DNA from: Pyronema omphalodes
Lineage: Eukaryota > Ascomycota > Pezizomycetes > Pezizales > Pyronemataceae
Assembly (NCBI GenBank): GCA_024516155.1
Contig: JAJJXM010000052.1
Location: 372,001-436,000 of the forward strand
Reading direction: 5' to 3'
DNA: 64,000 nucleotides
The notes below the pieces were generated by a model. That model had not been told where the DNA came from and ran no database searches. It saw only the letters and a list, made by a program, of their open reading frames with translations. A program made the translations under genes and the position numbers. This document shows, one piece after another, positions 1 to 11,863 of this stretch; the stretch's first letter is position 1; each line of letters begins with the position of its first letter.

Positions 1-1279
1 TGTAGTGTAGTTCCGGTTTGAGATAGCAAGCAAGCGGACAAGCAGACAAGCAGACAAGCAGGCAAGCACAAGCAACGTAACGCAGAGTGCAATCATATCG
101 TTCCCTTTTTCAACTAAAAGCAAATTCCCTTACTACCACCACCACCACCCCCCCACCCACTCTTTTGCCCTCGCCTCGCCCTCAAATCCCTAAAATCACG
201 AAATCGCGAAATCACTGAATCCTCCTTCCTCCGCCGCCCTCCCCTCCCCCCCCCCCAAATCTGCCCACCTCCCCACCCCCCAAAAAAAGAAAAAAAAAGC
301 ATATTCACCTCACTCGCTCGCTCGCTCGCTCGCTCGTCCTCGTCCGCCGCTGCAACTGCAAACTGCAAACTGCAACGCAACGCAGCACTGCGAAACTCAA
401 CTGTCGACAGAAAGAAAAGAAAAAAAAAAAAAATACCCGCCCTAAAAGCAACACCAAACTCGTTGTTGTGCAAAACTCAACACCAAAACTGCCTGATTTC
501 TCAAGTGCCAGAATTGCCTGAACTGCACACTCCAACCCCCATCACACATCACACATCACCCCCCCAAATTCCCACAACTCACCCCCATTCCCATATCCCC
601 CCCCTCCCCCCGACTGGTTACCCGACTTGCCCATCCCCATCCCCATCCCCGACCCCCCCGCCGAAACTACTGTACTGTATCAACTGCCTTTGTCGAATTG
701 CCCACCTGTCGAACTTGACTTGACTTGCCCATCACATTCTACCATCTCCCCCCCCCCCAACCTTCTCTATCCCCCCCCTCCCCCCCCCAACCTTCTCCCC
801 CCCCAACCTTCTCCACCCACCCCCCGACTATCCCCATCATCATACCACTCCTCCTCCAATAACACCCACTAATACCACTAATACACCCAATCTCCCATAA
901 TACCACCAAAATACCACAATCACCTGCCTTCCGCCAAAATACAATCGCGACTCCTCCCGTCCACCGCAGCTTCCGCACATCCAATCGCACAGCTCCACCT
1001 TCTTAGTCCGTCACTCCAGTACTTCCCGACAGCATTACAGAATACCCTCTCTAACGCAGCCGCCCCAACAAGCAGATTTATTGATCCTTCCCCCATCGTC
1101 GAGCGCGAATACTCGCTTAGTCTGTCCGGCCTCCGACAACCACCGCGACGACGGCGAGCCCTCGACCACTTCATCAACAACCCACCTCCCAGCTCCCCCC
1201 CTCTTCCTCTCTCAACCTGTCTCGCTACAAAAGAACCCGCTACGAGCCCAGCGTTCAGCCTCAGCCCGAGCGGTTAACG
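1..1279. other. C-rich upstream region of the first gene
   Basis: No gene is supported here. Bases 14-62 are imperfect direct repeats of a GACAAGCA-like unit. From about 120 to 870 the + strand is extremely pyrimidine-rich, with many C-runs, a CGCTCGCT run near 310-335 and an A-run at 418-433. Apparent reading frames in this stretch are low-complexity (Pro/Ser/His or Gly/Trp) by-products. Bases 900-1279 have more balanced composition and probably include the promoter and 5' untranslated leader of the gene starting at 1280. Confidence 0.6.
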
Positions 1280-2218
1280 ATGGACTCTGAGGTTTTAACC
1301 GAGCTTCTTGTGGCCCTCCCCGAGTGGGCCACCCGTCTTCGCAACATTTCAACTCGATTCAGCGACTTTGGAAGCGGCGATGATTCAGCTGTTAATCCTA
1401 CCCCCGAACTCACCGCTCCACCTCCACAACAGGCTGGCGGTCGACGAGGAAGATATGCTCCTCCTTCTTTACCAGAAGATGAAGTGGTGCCCAAAAAGCC
1501 AGATTCCGGTACGAAAAAACTATATGCCAAACCCGGGTCTACTAAGGCCAAATTCTCGAGTATAACAGGGCCGGATATCTACTACGATGGTGAAGCTCAA
1601 ATGCTATTGTTCGATTGTTGGACCGCCTTAAACTCAAAAAGAGGTGTTTTGAGAAAGGAGATGATGACTATTCGACGAAAGAAGGTCCTTACCCTTCCTA
1701 CTGCAAGCTACGGCTACGGCGACTCGGATGACGAACTCGAAGCCGATGATGCCTCCGACAAGGAGGAAACCGAGGAGGACCGCCTCCGAAAAGCCGAGGA
1801 AGAGCGACAGCGATTAGAGCAGCTAAAGAAAAAGGAGGAAGACGAAAGGAGGAGTAAGGTTCTTGAATTTATTGATGCATGTCTTGACAAGGCAGCCGGG
1901 GCTTGCGAAAGTGCCGCTACTGTTTGGTTACGTGGTGAAGGTTGTGTTGGCCATGTCGTATTCATCACCGCACGTATGGCCGAGGCTGTTCTCAAGATTC
2001 GGGAGGAGCTTGGAACACCCGAGGTTCCGGATGATGGCTACGATGAGGGATTCGGGGAGGAGGTTGAGCGTGAGGATGCTGAGGAGGAGGAATTGCATCA
2101 CAAGAAACCTTCATCAGGTTCTCAACGTGATGTTCCAATAGATGATAGCGGTGCTGCTAAAGAAGGTCGAACATATCATCGACCATCAAGTCCGCAGCCG
2201 GTTGAGGTGGCAGGATGA
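1280..2218 (+). CDS. uncharacterised acidic/coiled-coil fungal protein, 312 aa
   Basis: Single-exon frame from the ATG at 1280 to TGA at 2218. I do not recognise a named family. The N-terminus (about 1-35) looks helical. Residues 40-100 are Pro/Gly-rich and disordered-looking. A compact segment near 95-140 (D-I-Y-Y-D-G-E-A-Q, then R-K-E-M-M-T-I-R-R-K-K) looks like a conserved core. Residues 145-195 are a highly charged Glu/Lys/Arg coiled coil. A cysteine- and alanine-containing helical segment follows at about 195-245. The C-terminal 65 residues are acidic, then Ser/Pro/His-rich. There is no signal peptide or membrane span. Composition and codon usage contrast sharply with the repeats on both sides, which supports a real gene. 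An intracellular scaffold or nucleic-acid-associated role is possible but is only inferred from the charge pattern. Confidence 0.8.
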   Translation: MDSEVLTELLVALPEWATRLRNISTRFSDFGSGDDSAVNPTPELTAPPPQQAGGRRGRYAPPSLPEDEVVPKKPDSGTKKLYAKPGSTKAKFSSITGPDIYYDGEAQMLLFDCWTALNSKRGVLRKEMMTIRRKKVLTLPTASYGYGDSDDELEADDASDKEETEEDRLRKAEEERQRLEQLKKKEEDERRSKVLEFIDACLDKAAGACESAATVWLRGEGCVGHVVFITARMAEAVLKIREELGTPEVPDDGYDEGFGEEVEREDAEEEELHHKKPSSGSQRDVPIDDSGAAKEGRTYHRPSSPQPVEVAG

Positions 2219-3535
2219 TCCGTTACGATTATCATCCGAATACCAAAAAATTAACCCCCTCGACCATTTCAACCGGCGATACTCATCATCTATCGATCAT
2301 CTATCATCTACCTTCCCCCCACACCCCCCATGACTGAACGTCAGCGATGCCAGCGTTTTATATAACTTTGTCGCCTTTTTGTTTTGTGTTTTGTGTTTCG
2401 TTTCCTTATCCTCATTTCTTATCCTTTATTATTCCTTTTCTTTTTTCTTTTTTTTCTTTTTCTTTTTTTTCTTTTTTTGATATAACTTACTTGACATATT
2501 TCACAACATTTTCTTTTTGGAAAAAGGATCCGAATGATGCGAACGGATAGGAATGGAATGGATTGGAATGGAATGGATTGGATATTGGTTCCTTTTTTTT
2601 TGTTTGCGCGTGTGTGCTGTGTTTTTGTGTGTGCTTGCTGTGAGTGCTGTGTTTGGATTATGCGTGCTGTGTGCTTGCTGTGTTTTGTGCGTGCTGTGTT
2701 TTGTGCGTGTGAGTGCTGTTTGTTAGGATATTGGCATGGAGTTTTTTTTTTTTTTTTTGTTTTGTTTGTTTGCTGATTTTGTTGTTCTGTCATATTGAAA
2801 GCGAAATTGTAGCGTTGCGTTGAGTAGCGGAATTGTAGCGAGATTGGAAACTTTCGTGTTGAGTTGTGATGAGTTTTGTTGTGGTGTGTGGAGTTGAAAT
2901 AACGGAATCATAGGGAAAGGGAGTGATTGTGTGGTTATGGTATGCAATGGATTGAATTGAATCGACAAAAAATCGATAATAAATTGACATAAAATTGACA
3001 AAAAATTGGACTTGATTTGAAGCGACGAGAAGCGACGAGAAGCGTGCAAAGTGAAGCAAAGTGAAGCAAAGTATGAGAATTTGAGCCATTGGGTGATTGG
3101 GTGATTGGGTGATGAGCGTATGAATTGCAGTGAATTGCAGTGAAGTGAAGTGAAGTGAAAACATATCGGATATGCATTTGAATAACGAAATTGGATCAAA
3201 TAGATAAATAGATCAATAAATAAACAAATAAATAAGTAAACAGGATTTACGGATTGGATTGGATTTACGGATTGGATGGGATTTTGGAAAGTGTGTGTTT
3301 TGTTTTTGATATTTTTTTGTTTGATTTTTTGATTTTTTGATTGATTTTTTTTTGATTGGTGGTTTTGGGTTTGATTGATTGGTGGTTTAGGTTTTAGTTT
3401 TAGTTTTTCTCCTCTTTTTATTCGTGAAATGGTGATTAAGATAGCGTTCTTGAAGATAGCGTTCTTAAAGATGGAATAAGTTATGTTACGAACAGTATTG
3501 TTCCTTTCTTTTTTTGTTCTTTTTTTTTGAGAAGA

Positions 3536-3642
3536 TTATTGATTACTTGGTTATGTATGGGGCTGGTTGGTTGATTGGTTGATTGGTTTGTTGGTTGATT
3601 GATTGATTACTTGGTTATGTATGGGGCTGGTTGATTTGTTGG

Positions 3643-3697
<55 letters not shown>

Positions 3698-3716
3698 GTT
3701 GGTTGGTTGGTTGGTT
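3536..3716. repeat. tandem duplication and (GATT)n microsatellite
   Basis: A unit of about 64 bp starting GATTGATTACTTGG and ending in a GGGGCTGGTTG block occurs twice (near 3537 and 3601). It is followed by a TTGA/GATT microsatellite and a run of TTGG units up to about 3716. Confidence 0.85.
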
Positions 3717-4546
3717 CATGGTAGGTAATAATATATTTCTTGCATTCAGATTTTTTTTTAGGTTTTGGTTTGGTTTTGATTTTGATTTATCACAGGCATC
3801 GTGGTTGCAATAATGGTATCATGGTATCAACTCATGACTTCATGACTTCATGACTTCATCAACCCTTCATAATACAATAATACAATAATACAATAATACA
3901 ATAATACAATAATCCAATAATCACCAGTAAATATCATCACCCTATCATCACCCTATCATATCCCTATTATTCCAAGACTACACACACAAACTTTGCAAGC
4001 ACCTACGATTGATTCTCTTAATTCCTTTATTCCTTTATTCCTTTAAAATTCACATCCTATCCCTTTCCCTATCCCATACCTATACCCATAACCCAAAGCC
4101 ATCCAAACCCATCCAAACCCATCCAAACCCATCAACCCACCATCAACCCACCATCCAAACCACAAACCCATCAAACCCATCAAACCCATCAAACCATCAA
4201 ACCACCATTTTCATCTCTATGTTCTTTTTTCAGTACACAACCCCTACAATCCCTATACAAACCCAGCAATCCCTACAACCCCAGTGAATCCCGACACCGG
4301 AGACTTCTCGGCCTCTCGGCCTCTCGGCCTCTCGGCGTCTCGGCGGTTCCTCGGAGGATTCGGGATTCGGGGTGCGAGATTCGGGGTATTCGGGGGATTC
4401 GGGGGATTTATGATATGTTTTTATGGTATGGATGCTATGGATGCTATGGATGCTATGGGGGATATGGATGGATGATATGGATGGATGGGGGATTTGGATG
4501 GGGGATATGGATGATATGGATGGATGCTATGGATGGATGCTTTGGG

Positions 4547-4602
4547 TTTAAGGTTAAGGTTAAGGTAAGGTAAGGTTAAGGTTAAGGTTAAGGTTGAGGT
4601 TG
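4547..4602 (+). repeat. AAGGTT (GGTTAA-like) short array
   Basis: Tandem AAGGTT units with a few 5-bp AAGGT variants and a final AGGTTG variant. It resembles, but is not, the TTAGGG telomere repeat, and lies about 190 bp before the GGATTGG array. Confidence 0.8.
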
Positions 4603-4794
4603 CTTCCGGGTCATGGATTGGGGATGGATTGGGGATGGTGGATGGTTGAGGGTGGATGGTTGAGGGTGTAGTGCTAGGGGGTTGATGATTGATTATTACG
4701 GAATGGCTGTAGGGAGGTAGGTAGGTAGGTAGGGAGGGAGGTAGGGAGGTGATTCTTGGTTTGTTTCTTTGTTTGTTTGTTTGTTTATGAGTTT

Positions 4795-4982
4795 GGATTG
4801 GGGATTGGGGATTGGGGATTGGGGATTGGGGATTGGGGATTGGGGATTGGGGATTGGGGATTGGGGATTGGGGATTGGGGATTGGGGATTGGGGATTGGG
4901 GATTGGGGATTGGGGATTGGGGATTGGGGATTGGGGATTGGGGATTGGGGATTGGGGATTGGGGATTGGGGATTGGGGATGG
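4795..4982 (+). repeat. heptanucleotide minisatellite (GGATTGG)n, G4-prone
   Basis: About 26-27 tandem copies of a 7-bp unit, essentially without interruption, giving regularly spaced GGGG runs separated by ATT on the + strand. Because 7 is not a multiple of 3, all three forward frames stay open and give a Gly-Asp-Trp-Gly-Leu-Gly-Ile repeat. This is a property of the array, not evidence of a protein. The G4N3 spacing fits an intramolecular G-quadruplex. Confidence 0.95.
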
Positions 4983-5929
4983 AAGATGAAAGATAGAATG
5001 GGAGTATGCGCGGACGATGGTCTAGAATGGTAGTATAGTAGTATAGTAGTATTTCTACATAGAATATATATTGTATATATGTGATATAATGTATATTTAT
5101 AAATTTATATATCTATATCTATATGTATATCTATATATCCATACAGAACTTATGCTTTCGACTATCTAATAAGTTTATATTCTAATCCCTCCCCCCAAAA
5201 TTGAAATAACAAACCCCTTTTTTTTTTCTCTTCTTCTTTTTCTTTGGGGGTATATTGGATTTAAACTAAAGATCTGAATTTTTTTTTTTCTTTTTTTTGG
5301 GTTACGATTTATATACACGGATGTTACAGCTCTCACTATTGTATGTTGCGGGATTTGTTGCTTCACGGGACTGGCTGAGGAATATGGGATTGCATAGGGA
5401 ATAGGGGATTGTATTGTTTTATATGGTATTTTTTATTTATTCTTTTTTCTTTCGCAAAAAATAAAGAAACAAGGAAACAGGGAATAGGAGCGTAAATCCC
5501 AAATCCCAAATAGTTCCATAAAAGTGCCGAATTTCTTTTCTTTTCTTTCTTTTTTTTTGATGATAGAATAAATATCAAGATACAATACTCAAGCTTTCTC
5601 CAAACCTCACTCTTTTCTTCTTTTCCCTTTGATTTTTCTGATATGTACGAATCCATTGGTGACTATGTCTATGTCTATGACTATGAATGACTACATATAA
5701 CTATAACTACAACTATAACTAGTCGTATCGGATCGATCGGAAAACTTATGTAACTACTAAACAACTAACCCATCCATCCATTCATCTATCCATCCTCCTA
5801 TGTAGACATATGTACCCCCACACCAAACAGCCGCCCATAGACTAACTAGACTAGCCTTCGGATGTATATGATGTATATGATGTATGTATGTATGTATGTG
5901 CATACATAGTCTTCGATTTTTTTTTTTTT

Positions 5930-5964
<35 letters not shown>

Positions 5965-6200
5965 GGATGATGTAGTCTGCACAGCGACATCCAGGCCCAG
6001 GAATCCAGACGAACCGGGGATATCGTGTGTGCATGCTTGTTTTTTTTTTATAGGGATGGAGATGTAAGGATGGATTTGAGGATGGATGTGAAGAGGTAAG
6101 GATGGATGTGAGGATATAAGGATAAGGATAAGGATGTAAGGATATAAGGATATAAGGATAAGGATATAAGGATGGATGTGAGGATGGATGTGAGGAACAG

Positions 6201-9200
6201 ATATGTACTCGTGTGCAAACTTCACCAAGCTATCACAGCACGACAGTGAAGCTAGGGGTATGGTGGGCTAGGTTATCATCGATACTGGAATTGATATACT
6301 TATAGATAGATGGAGTAAATACGGTACTGTATGTATGATGGTTATAGAATCCAGATCACGATCAATCATCAGTGGTATATGTATATGGTGTCGATTACGG
6401 CGATGTTACATGGTGTTACTTATAGCTACGGTCGTGTAGTTTCTAGCTGCTAGTTGCTAGCTGGCGATATGGAGTGTAGGCAAGAGTAGAGGAGGATATA
6501 TATATGGATTGTGATAGCGGTGATGTGGCGTACACCCTACTCTGCGTAGGCCTCGGGTGGTTACGATTTCTTTCTGAACTGTCACAAGTTTTCAACAAGT
6601 TTAAATTTCAGTTCCAGATTTCCACACTTATTCGCGGTTCGCCCATCCGCTTGTTCGTTCGCTCGCTCCGGCACTATAAAGTCTACATAAAATCCCGTAC
6701 AAGCATTTTCAAAGTCAACATCGATCGTCCCGAGGCACTACTGGATAGATCATGGACTAAAGGAACATCTTCGCGCTCTTTACGCTCGGCCTTCTAACCG
6801 TCCAACCGTCAATGCGTTTAGCTATTTTCGTTTAGCGTTTAGTCTGCTAATGGTCTGTATGTATGTGTCTATGATTAACTATTACAGAAATCCATCACCG
6901 GGTTTTTGCTTGGACCGTTTAAATTGTGGGTTCCGGTCACCGAGGCACCATAGATGAGCGAGTGGGTATGTATGTATGGTTGAAGATATGTGCATAGATG
7001 AAGGGATTGACTTGTGTCGGCTTGATGTTTGGGGATAATAAGGATGCTGGGAATACATTTTTCGGAGGGGTAAATTATCAGTGAAAATGATTAAATGCGA
7101 CATAATCCTTCATTATCGCGATATTTCTACCGGAAAACAACAAGTCAAGATGAAGAATAAATAAAATTTCAACTCTTTGTTGAATCTTACAATTTACAAT
7201 TCACGGTGTTACTTGTCACCCGTTGAACTGTTGCCTGACCGCCGACCGCTGACCGCTGACCGCTGACCGCGGACTGCTTGCTGGCCACTGAATAAAACTC
7301 GCCTATTAGCGTTCCCGTTCATGGCGACCACGCGAGTCTCTGGTGGCAAAGGGGGTTGAAAACTATATCTAAACGAGCTATACTATAACCAAACAAGCTA
7401 CAGTCGTGTATATCCAGATTCCACGCCATACATAATATGTATAGTGCAAGGAGCTAGGTGCAAGGAGCTAGGTGCTATCCATCCATCCATCCATACGGCC
7501 CGGCCCACCGCCCACCCCCCAAATCTAACATCATCTGCCGTTATCATCCGGCTGATTTGATTATTTATACACACCGGGATAATATCCGGCGTATGGCTCG
7601 GTTGTTTTTTTGTTGTCGTTGTCGTGGTTGTTATAATAACCGAGCGATATGTAGACGATGTAGACAGTGTAGACGATATACACCAAATAGGCGTCTCGGT
7701 GTATGAGAAATGAATTTTGATTGGTGACTGCGACTAGACTGCAACTACGACTACGACTACGACTACGACAGCGGCGATTGCGACTGCCACGGCCGCGCGG
7801 AGCTGTCTCCACTGTGAAATGTGTATACAGTAATATGTATGCACACCAGAATTGAAAACGGCAGAGGCTATGTACCTAGGTCCTAGCTAGCTATAGATAC
7901 ACCGGGTAGATATACTAATTGATCCTCTAGTTACACCGGGGGTTTCGTTATATAAGCTTCACTTTTATCGAGGAAATGTCTAGCAGATTTCAGCAGAGTG
8001 TACATACATACATACATACATGTCAGAGTCCAACGCAGGTTCCCAGGGTCTAACAAAGTTTCGTAGAGACAGACGATCATGATTTCCACACATACTAAAT
8101 TCCGCAATGCTTTAACATACATACGCACATATCAGCGGCTTTGCGTGATCAGCAAGGTAAGGAGTAACCGATTGATTTGTATGTAAATCATATCGGGATG
8201 TATGTAAGGATTTACATACATATACCGGCGAAATATTTCCCCGTTGAATCGGAGATATTTCGTGGAGCGAGAAAGACAAAGGATCACTTCACTTGTAAGT
8301 ACATACCCGGGTACAGTAATTATAACTCGTATCATGTATGTATGTATGTACATATGTACGTAGGAAAATCTTCGCGCCTTCCGTACCGTTGAGAAATATA
8401 TGATCCATCACTCGTAATCTCTTTTTATCTAGTTTCATCTCTGCCACGAATACTATTATGTTCTAGCATGGCTACCTAGCTACTAGCTACAGGCATAGGA
8501 AATCCCACTTTACTACTGTGGCTCTATAAACTTCACCATCCCACTTTACCATCCCCTAGCCTAGAGAAAGTATGTAAGGAAGTAAAGAAAACTTTAAAAC
8601 CCCCCGACCCGGCGTCTAACCGCCCACTAGGTGTGGCATTAAAGTCACTCCTAGAGTATACATTTACAAGCGTCGCAAGCGCTTCTAATACCCACCGAGG
8701 CACGTGGGGTCCCATGTACTCTATGTATGTACTCGATGGATGCCAGCAGCCAAGCACAGCGCACAGCGAATGCTTCATTCGGACATAGTAATATGCGTGT
8801 AATAGACTAACCATAACTTTAAAAGTTTCCTAGGTCAGGTCCCTGAGAAAAACAATAAGGGCTTAAGTGAATCTTGGTAGATAATTTGAACCAGAAATAT
8901 TTGGTACCTGATGGAAGGCAGACTTAACCCGTAACCCGTAACTCGTAAGTCGTAACCCGGTCTTGGTATTTCCATTTATTATCATCTGTGAGGAGAAACT
9001 TACTCAAACACAGTGATATATGATGCAGCAGCCTGATCAACTTACCATTACCATGACTCCAAAGTCCTCTACCCAAGTTTTAATAGTTATCCATATATAG
9101 CCCCCCAGTGTCGTTTTGACGTCTGTCTGCTATGTATATGCAGCTGTCTGAGGTCCCTATACCCCGGTTCTATACACATAAATAGTTACATACATCACAT

Positions 9201-9640
9201 ACATATAGAATTTCGCAAAAGTATACATACCCGCACATGCTTTATCAATTCGATATCCCCAAACATCGACAGAATATGTTCATTTCTCCGCCGACTTGCC
9301 TACGTACCTACATCCCATAATTCACAATTCAAACCCCACAATTCCCAGTACAGTACAGTACATTACTTACCAATTCCCCATACCAATTCCCATACCAACT
9401 CCCTAATACCTCAACTGTACTATGATCCATCCTGTACTAGACCACCGCGACACCTCCTAAGAACCAGGTATTATATCATATAGCAGCGCTAACAATCTAC
9501 TGCTGATCTCAATGCCAGGCACAACTTACAAGCACAGGTACAGATACAGATACGTCTTTTTCACAGGGATACAAATTTACCAACTTACCAACTCGACGTA
9601 GTCTGTAGGAACATGATTTTCCGGTTGCCGGATTGAGCGT
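6201..9640. other. gene-poor stretch with scattered microsatellites
   Basis: No supported gene. Short tracts include TGTA/TACA microsatellites (near 6845, 6966, 7995-8018, 8335-8350), a CTGACCG array (7240-7272), CTACGA repeats (7740-7770) and CGTAA-type repeats (8926-8958). Frames are short, overlap on both strands and have no recognisable domain or signal peptide. Confidence 0.5.
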
Positions 9641-9756
9641 TTGAGAGAGGGTGAGAGATGTGCTGGTTTTTTTCTTGGGAGGGGGAAGGGGTTTTGGGAG
9701 GATCGACAGGAGCATTGGGTGTGATTTATAGGTGGTTGTACATAGGCGGGTATGGC

Positions 9757-9873
9757 GGAGATGATGGGGATAGCGGACATGGTGGACATGGTGGAGATGG
9801 TGGAGATGGCGGAGATGGCGGAGATGGCGGAGATGGCGGAGATGGCGGAGATGGCGGAGATGGCGGAGATGCG
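9757..9873 (+). repeat. 9-bp minisatellite (GGAGATGGC)n
   Basis: About a dozen copies of a 9-bp unit, imperfect at the left (GGACATGGT, GGAGATGGT) and uniform at the right. It lies inside an ATG-started frame (9658-10059, 133 codons) where it reads as Gly-Asp-Gly repeats. Because the unit is a multiple of three, a Gly/Asp-rich protein is possible. The flanking residues show no domain, no intron signals and no second line of support, so only the repeat is annotated. Confidence 0.85.
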
Positions 9874-10922
9874 GTAGATGGTTGGTGGTTGGAACTTGGT
9901 TATAAGCTACGTAAGCTGGGAAAACAAAAGTGGAGGATTGGGGTTAATCTACAGCGTAAGCACATCAATTTCCTGCGAGTCATGAAAAATATATCAACCC
10001 TTCAGGCTTCGCTGTTACCTATATTTCTGTATGAAACGTTAAATTTGGAGTATTATTGACGGTATCCAGAATCATTAAGATCGGAATATTCTTTGCTATG
10101 CTATTGACATAGAGTCGTCTTACTGATCATAGATGGACTATGAAAGATCTGTAATACTGAAGTTTCGGGATGTCTTTAATTAGAGGTCATAACGGACTGT
10201 TTATTAGACGTGTTCATAGTGAATCAATCGAGATTCGAGATAGGGGTTGTGATCAAAATGTGTAACAATATGTCTAGACTATGTAGTTGTTGGTTCATAT
10301 AGATGGTAATTTGAAATATATTTATCTTACTGTGCTGGAAATAGAGTGGTTAGACAGAATGCAGATGGAAGCCGGTTGTTTTGATGAAATCATGGTAAAT
10401 CATTCGATGGGGTGGTTTTCCTTACCCAAGAATATCCAGCTCGATGATGGTTTCAAGAATTGAAAAGTTGGTTAGAAAGTAGAACTTACCTGTGTGTCTA
10501 TCATCGAATCCTAATTCTCAGAAGAGGTAGGAAGACGAAGTTTTGTCAACATGCTCTTTGAAAATGTATATAATGTATAATTCAGGACAACTTCTAACTT
10601 TTGGTCCCATACCCGGTAGTTGTTAGTTATTTATGAATATAAAATAATTCCTCCCGCTCTTTTGAACTCCTTCATTAAATGATGGGCGTTGGATGCTGGA
10701 AGTTGATGATTCATGAACTGGTGATGTATTGTGATGCAAAATACCATAGCAGGAGATGTCGAGCTAATCAAACAGAGATACAAATAAGTTGATCAACTAC
10801 CTAATATAAATATAAACTAGTTTATGGAAGGCGCCATTAGGTTACCGAGTATCTTCCATCCATCTGTAGCTAGATGTTTGTGATGCTATACACTGCCTGA
10901 CCAATACTCGCCGTCCCCACAC
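9874..10922. other. AT-rich intergenic DNA
   Basis: I see no gene, repeat array or structured RNA here. Confidence 0.4.
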
Positions 10923-11125
10923 TGGAGGACTTCCCATCGCTCTATTGGGGGTGGATAGAACAACCTCAACTTCATCTATTCGATAGCAATAGAAAATCTG
11001 AATAGACAGGGGGGTAGCGACCCCCCTGTCTATCCTAGTTCTCTATTCACGTTCTATAGAAAATATTTTTTTGTGGTGAAATGGACTCTCACGTCCGTTG
11101 CTATAGAGCGATGGGAAGTCCTCCA
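10923..11125. mobile_element. MITE-like 203-bp element with 23-bp perfect terminal inverted repeats
   Basis: Bases 10923-10945 are the exact reverse complement of 11103-11125 (23 bp, starting TGGAGGACTTCCC). At the centre, 11002-11033, is a second perfect hairpin: a 13-bp stem (ATAGACAGGGGGG and its complement) around a 6-base loop. No reading frame lies inside. No clear target-site duplication is visible next to the repeats, so the superfamily is unknown. Small size, terminal inverted repeats and lack of coding capacity fit a non-autonomous DNA transposon. Confidence 0.65.
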
Positions 11126-11634
11126 CTTTTAACATGATAATTACCATCAAATCTCAATACAAAGGCTTCATTATTAGTCTATCATTGTCAGTGGTGTAAA
11201 TAACTCCATATTTTATGGAACGAATGACGTAGCCATCGCGGGGTTCAATAAGAATGCATTTTACTCGGTGTTCTTCACCGCCGTTTGACTTCAGCTAGAT
11301 GCAGGTTGATGTAGCCTCACGCTCACGTTATCTCCATCATCCAAGGGACAAAAGTTGGTATGGATAGACTGCAAATGAGGTTGATATTGAGGGATTTTAA
11401 AGGTTCAAGGTTTGTGGAGTCAAGGTTATTGACACATAAAGGATGATTTCACGGCTATAAATCGTTCTTTGTTTCTTATATCTTGAGCTTTGCATTATTA
11501 TACATCTCGACCTTATTCTATGTCTTCAACAGCAAACATACTGTACCAAACCCTATTTTCCATTATGAGTGGTATTCAGCAAAAAAACATCAACGCTGTA
11601 ATAGGTTTAAATACAAGATATTCCGTACTTGGAT
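11126..11634. other. intergenic DNA
   Basis: Nothing recognisable between the MITE-like element and the dispersed repeat copy. Confidence 0.4.
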
Positions 11635-11639
11635 ACAAG

Positions 11640-11863
11640 AGTGAGTAAGCCTGGCACTCTGTTGTATCACGGCACCCGACTTTTGGCCCTCATACCAACG
11701 TCAATTCCAGCACAACCGCCTTACATGAACCACCGAATATCTTTCAGCGATCATGGCCAGACTTGGCTATCACAGTGCTCCAACCCCTCACTCTTCCTCG
11801 GGAAACCTCTGAAGTTATGGTTGTTCTTTCGCTATGTTCGAATCATATTGGGTGCCCCTTGAG
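11640..11863 (+). repeat. dispersed repeat, copy 1 (related to 46181-46415)
   Basis: This stretch is recognisably homologous, but clearly diverged, to the reverse complement of 46181-46415. Shared blocks include TGTATCACGGCACCCGACTTT against TGTATCAC-GCACCCGACTTT, a central CTTACATGAACCACC-like block, and CCTCACTCTTCC...GGAAACCTCTGAAGTT against CTTCACTCTTTC...GGAACCTCTAAAGTT. Both copies contain an open frame with matching residues (L-L-Y-H-x-T-R-L; N/K-P-S-L-F-L-x-x-P-L-K-L). Two copies with aligned ends suggest an old non-autonomous transposon or a gene relic; the origin is unknown. Confidence 0.6.

Larger units (their letters stand above)
2219..6200. repeat. 4-kb belt of simple-sequence and minisatellite DNA
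   Basis: No gene is supported. Almost the whole interval consists of skewed simple sequence: T-runs and CTTTT tracts (2400-2500), TGCTGTG-type repeats (2620-2720), a poly-T at 2741-2758, GATTGATT repeats (3536-3716), ACAATAAT units (3864-3915), CCAAACCCAT units (4090-4200), CGGCCTCT units (4293-4340), GGATGCTAT units (4425-4530), AAGGTT units (4547-4602), a GGATTGG array (4795-4982), CTATAT repeats (5090-5140), long T-tracts (5920-5960) and GGATATAA units (6056-6200). Reading frames inside are repeat translations, not genes. Confidence 0.85.

Noticed and set aside
114..872. Several frames over the C-rich leader
   Set aside because: Low-complexity translations of C- and A-runs without gene-like composition.
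2419..3199. Minus-strand frames of 80-158 codons
   Set aside because: They overlap in several frames over simple repeats (Thr/Gln/His-rich) and share no domain.
4547..4602. Internal telomere repeat
   Set aside because: The unit is AAGGTT, not TTAGGG, so no telomeric origin can be claimed.
4756..5033. Three overlapping frames encoding Gly-Leu-Gly-Ile-Gly-Asp-Trp repeats
   Set aside because: All three frames are open only because the 7-bp satellite has no stop in any frame.
9658..10059. 133-codon Gly-Asp repeat protein
   Set aside because: It depends on a 9-bp minisatellite. Flanks show no domain, and an opposite-strand frame overlaps.
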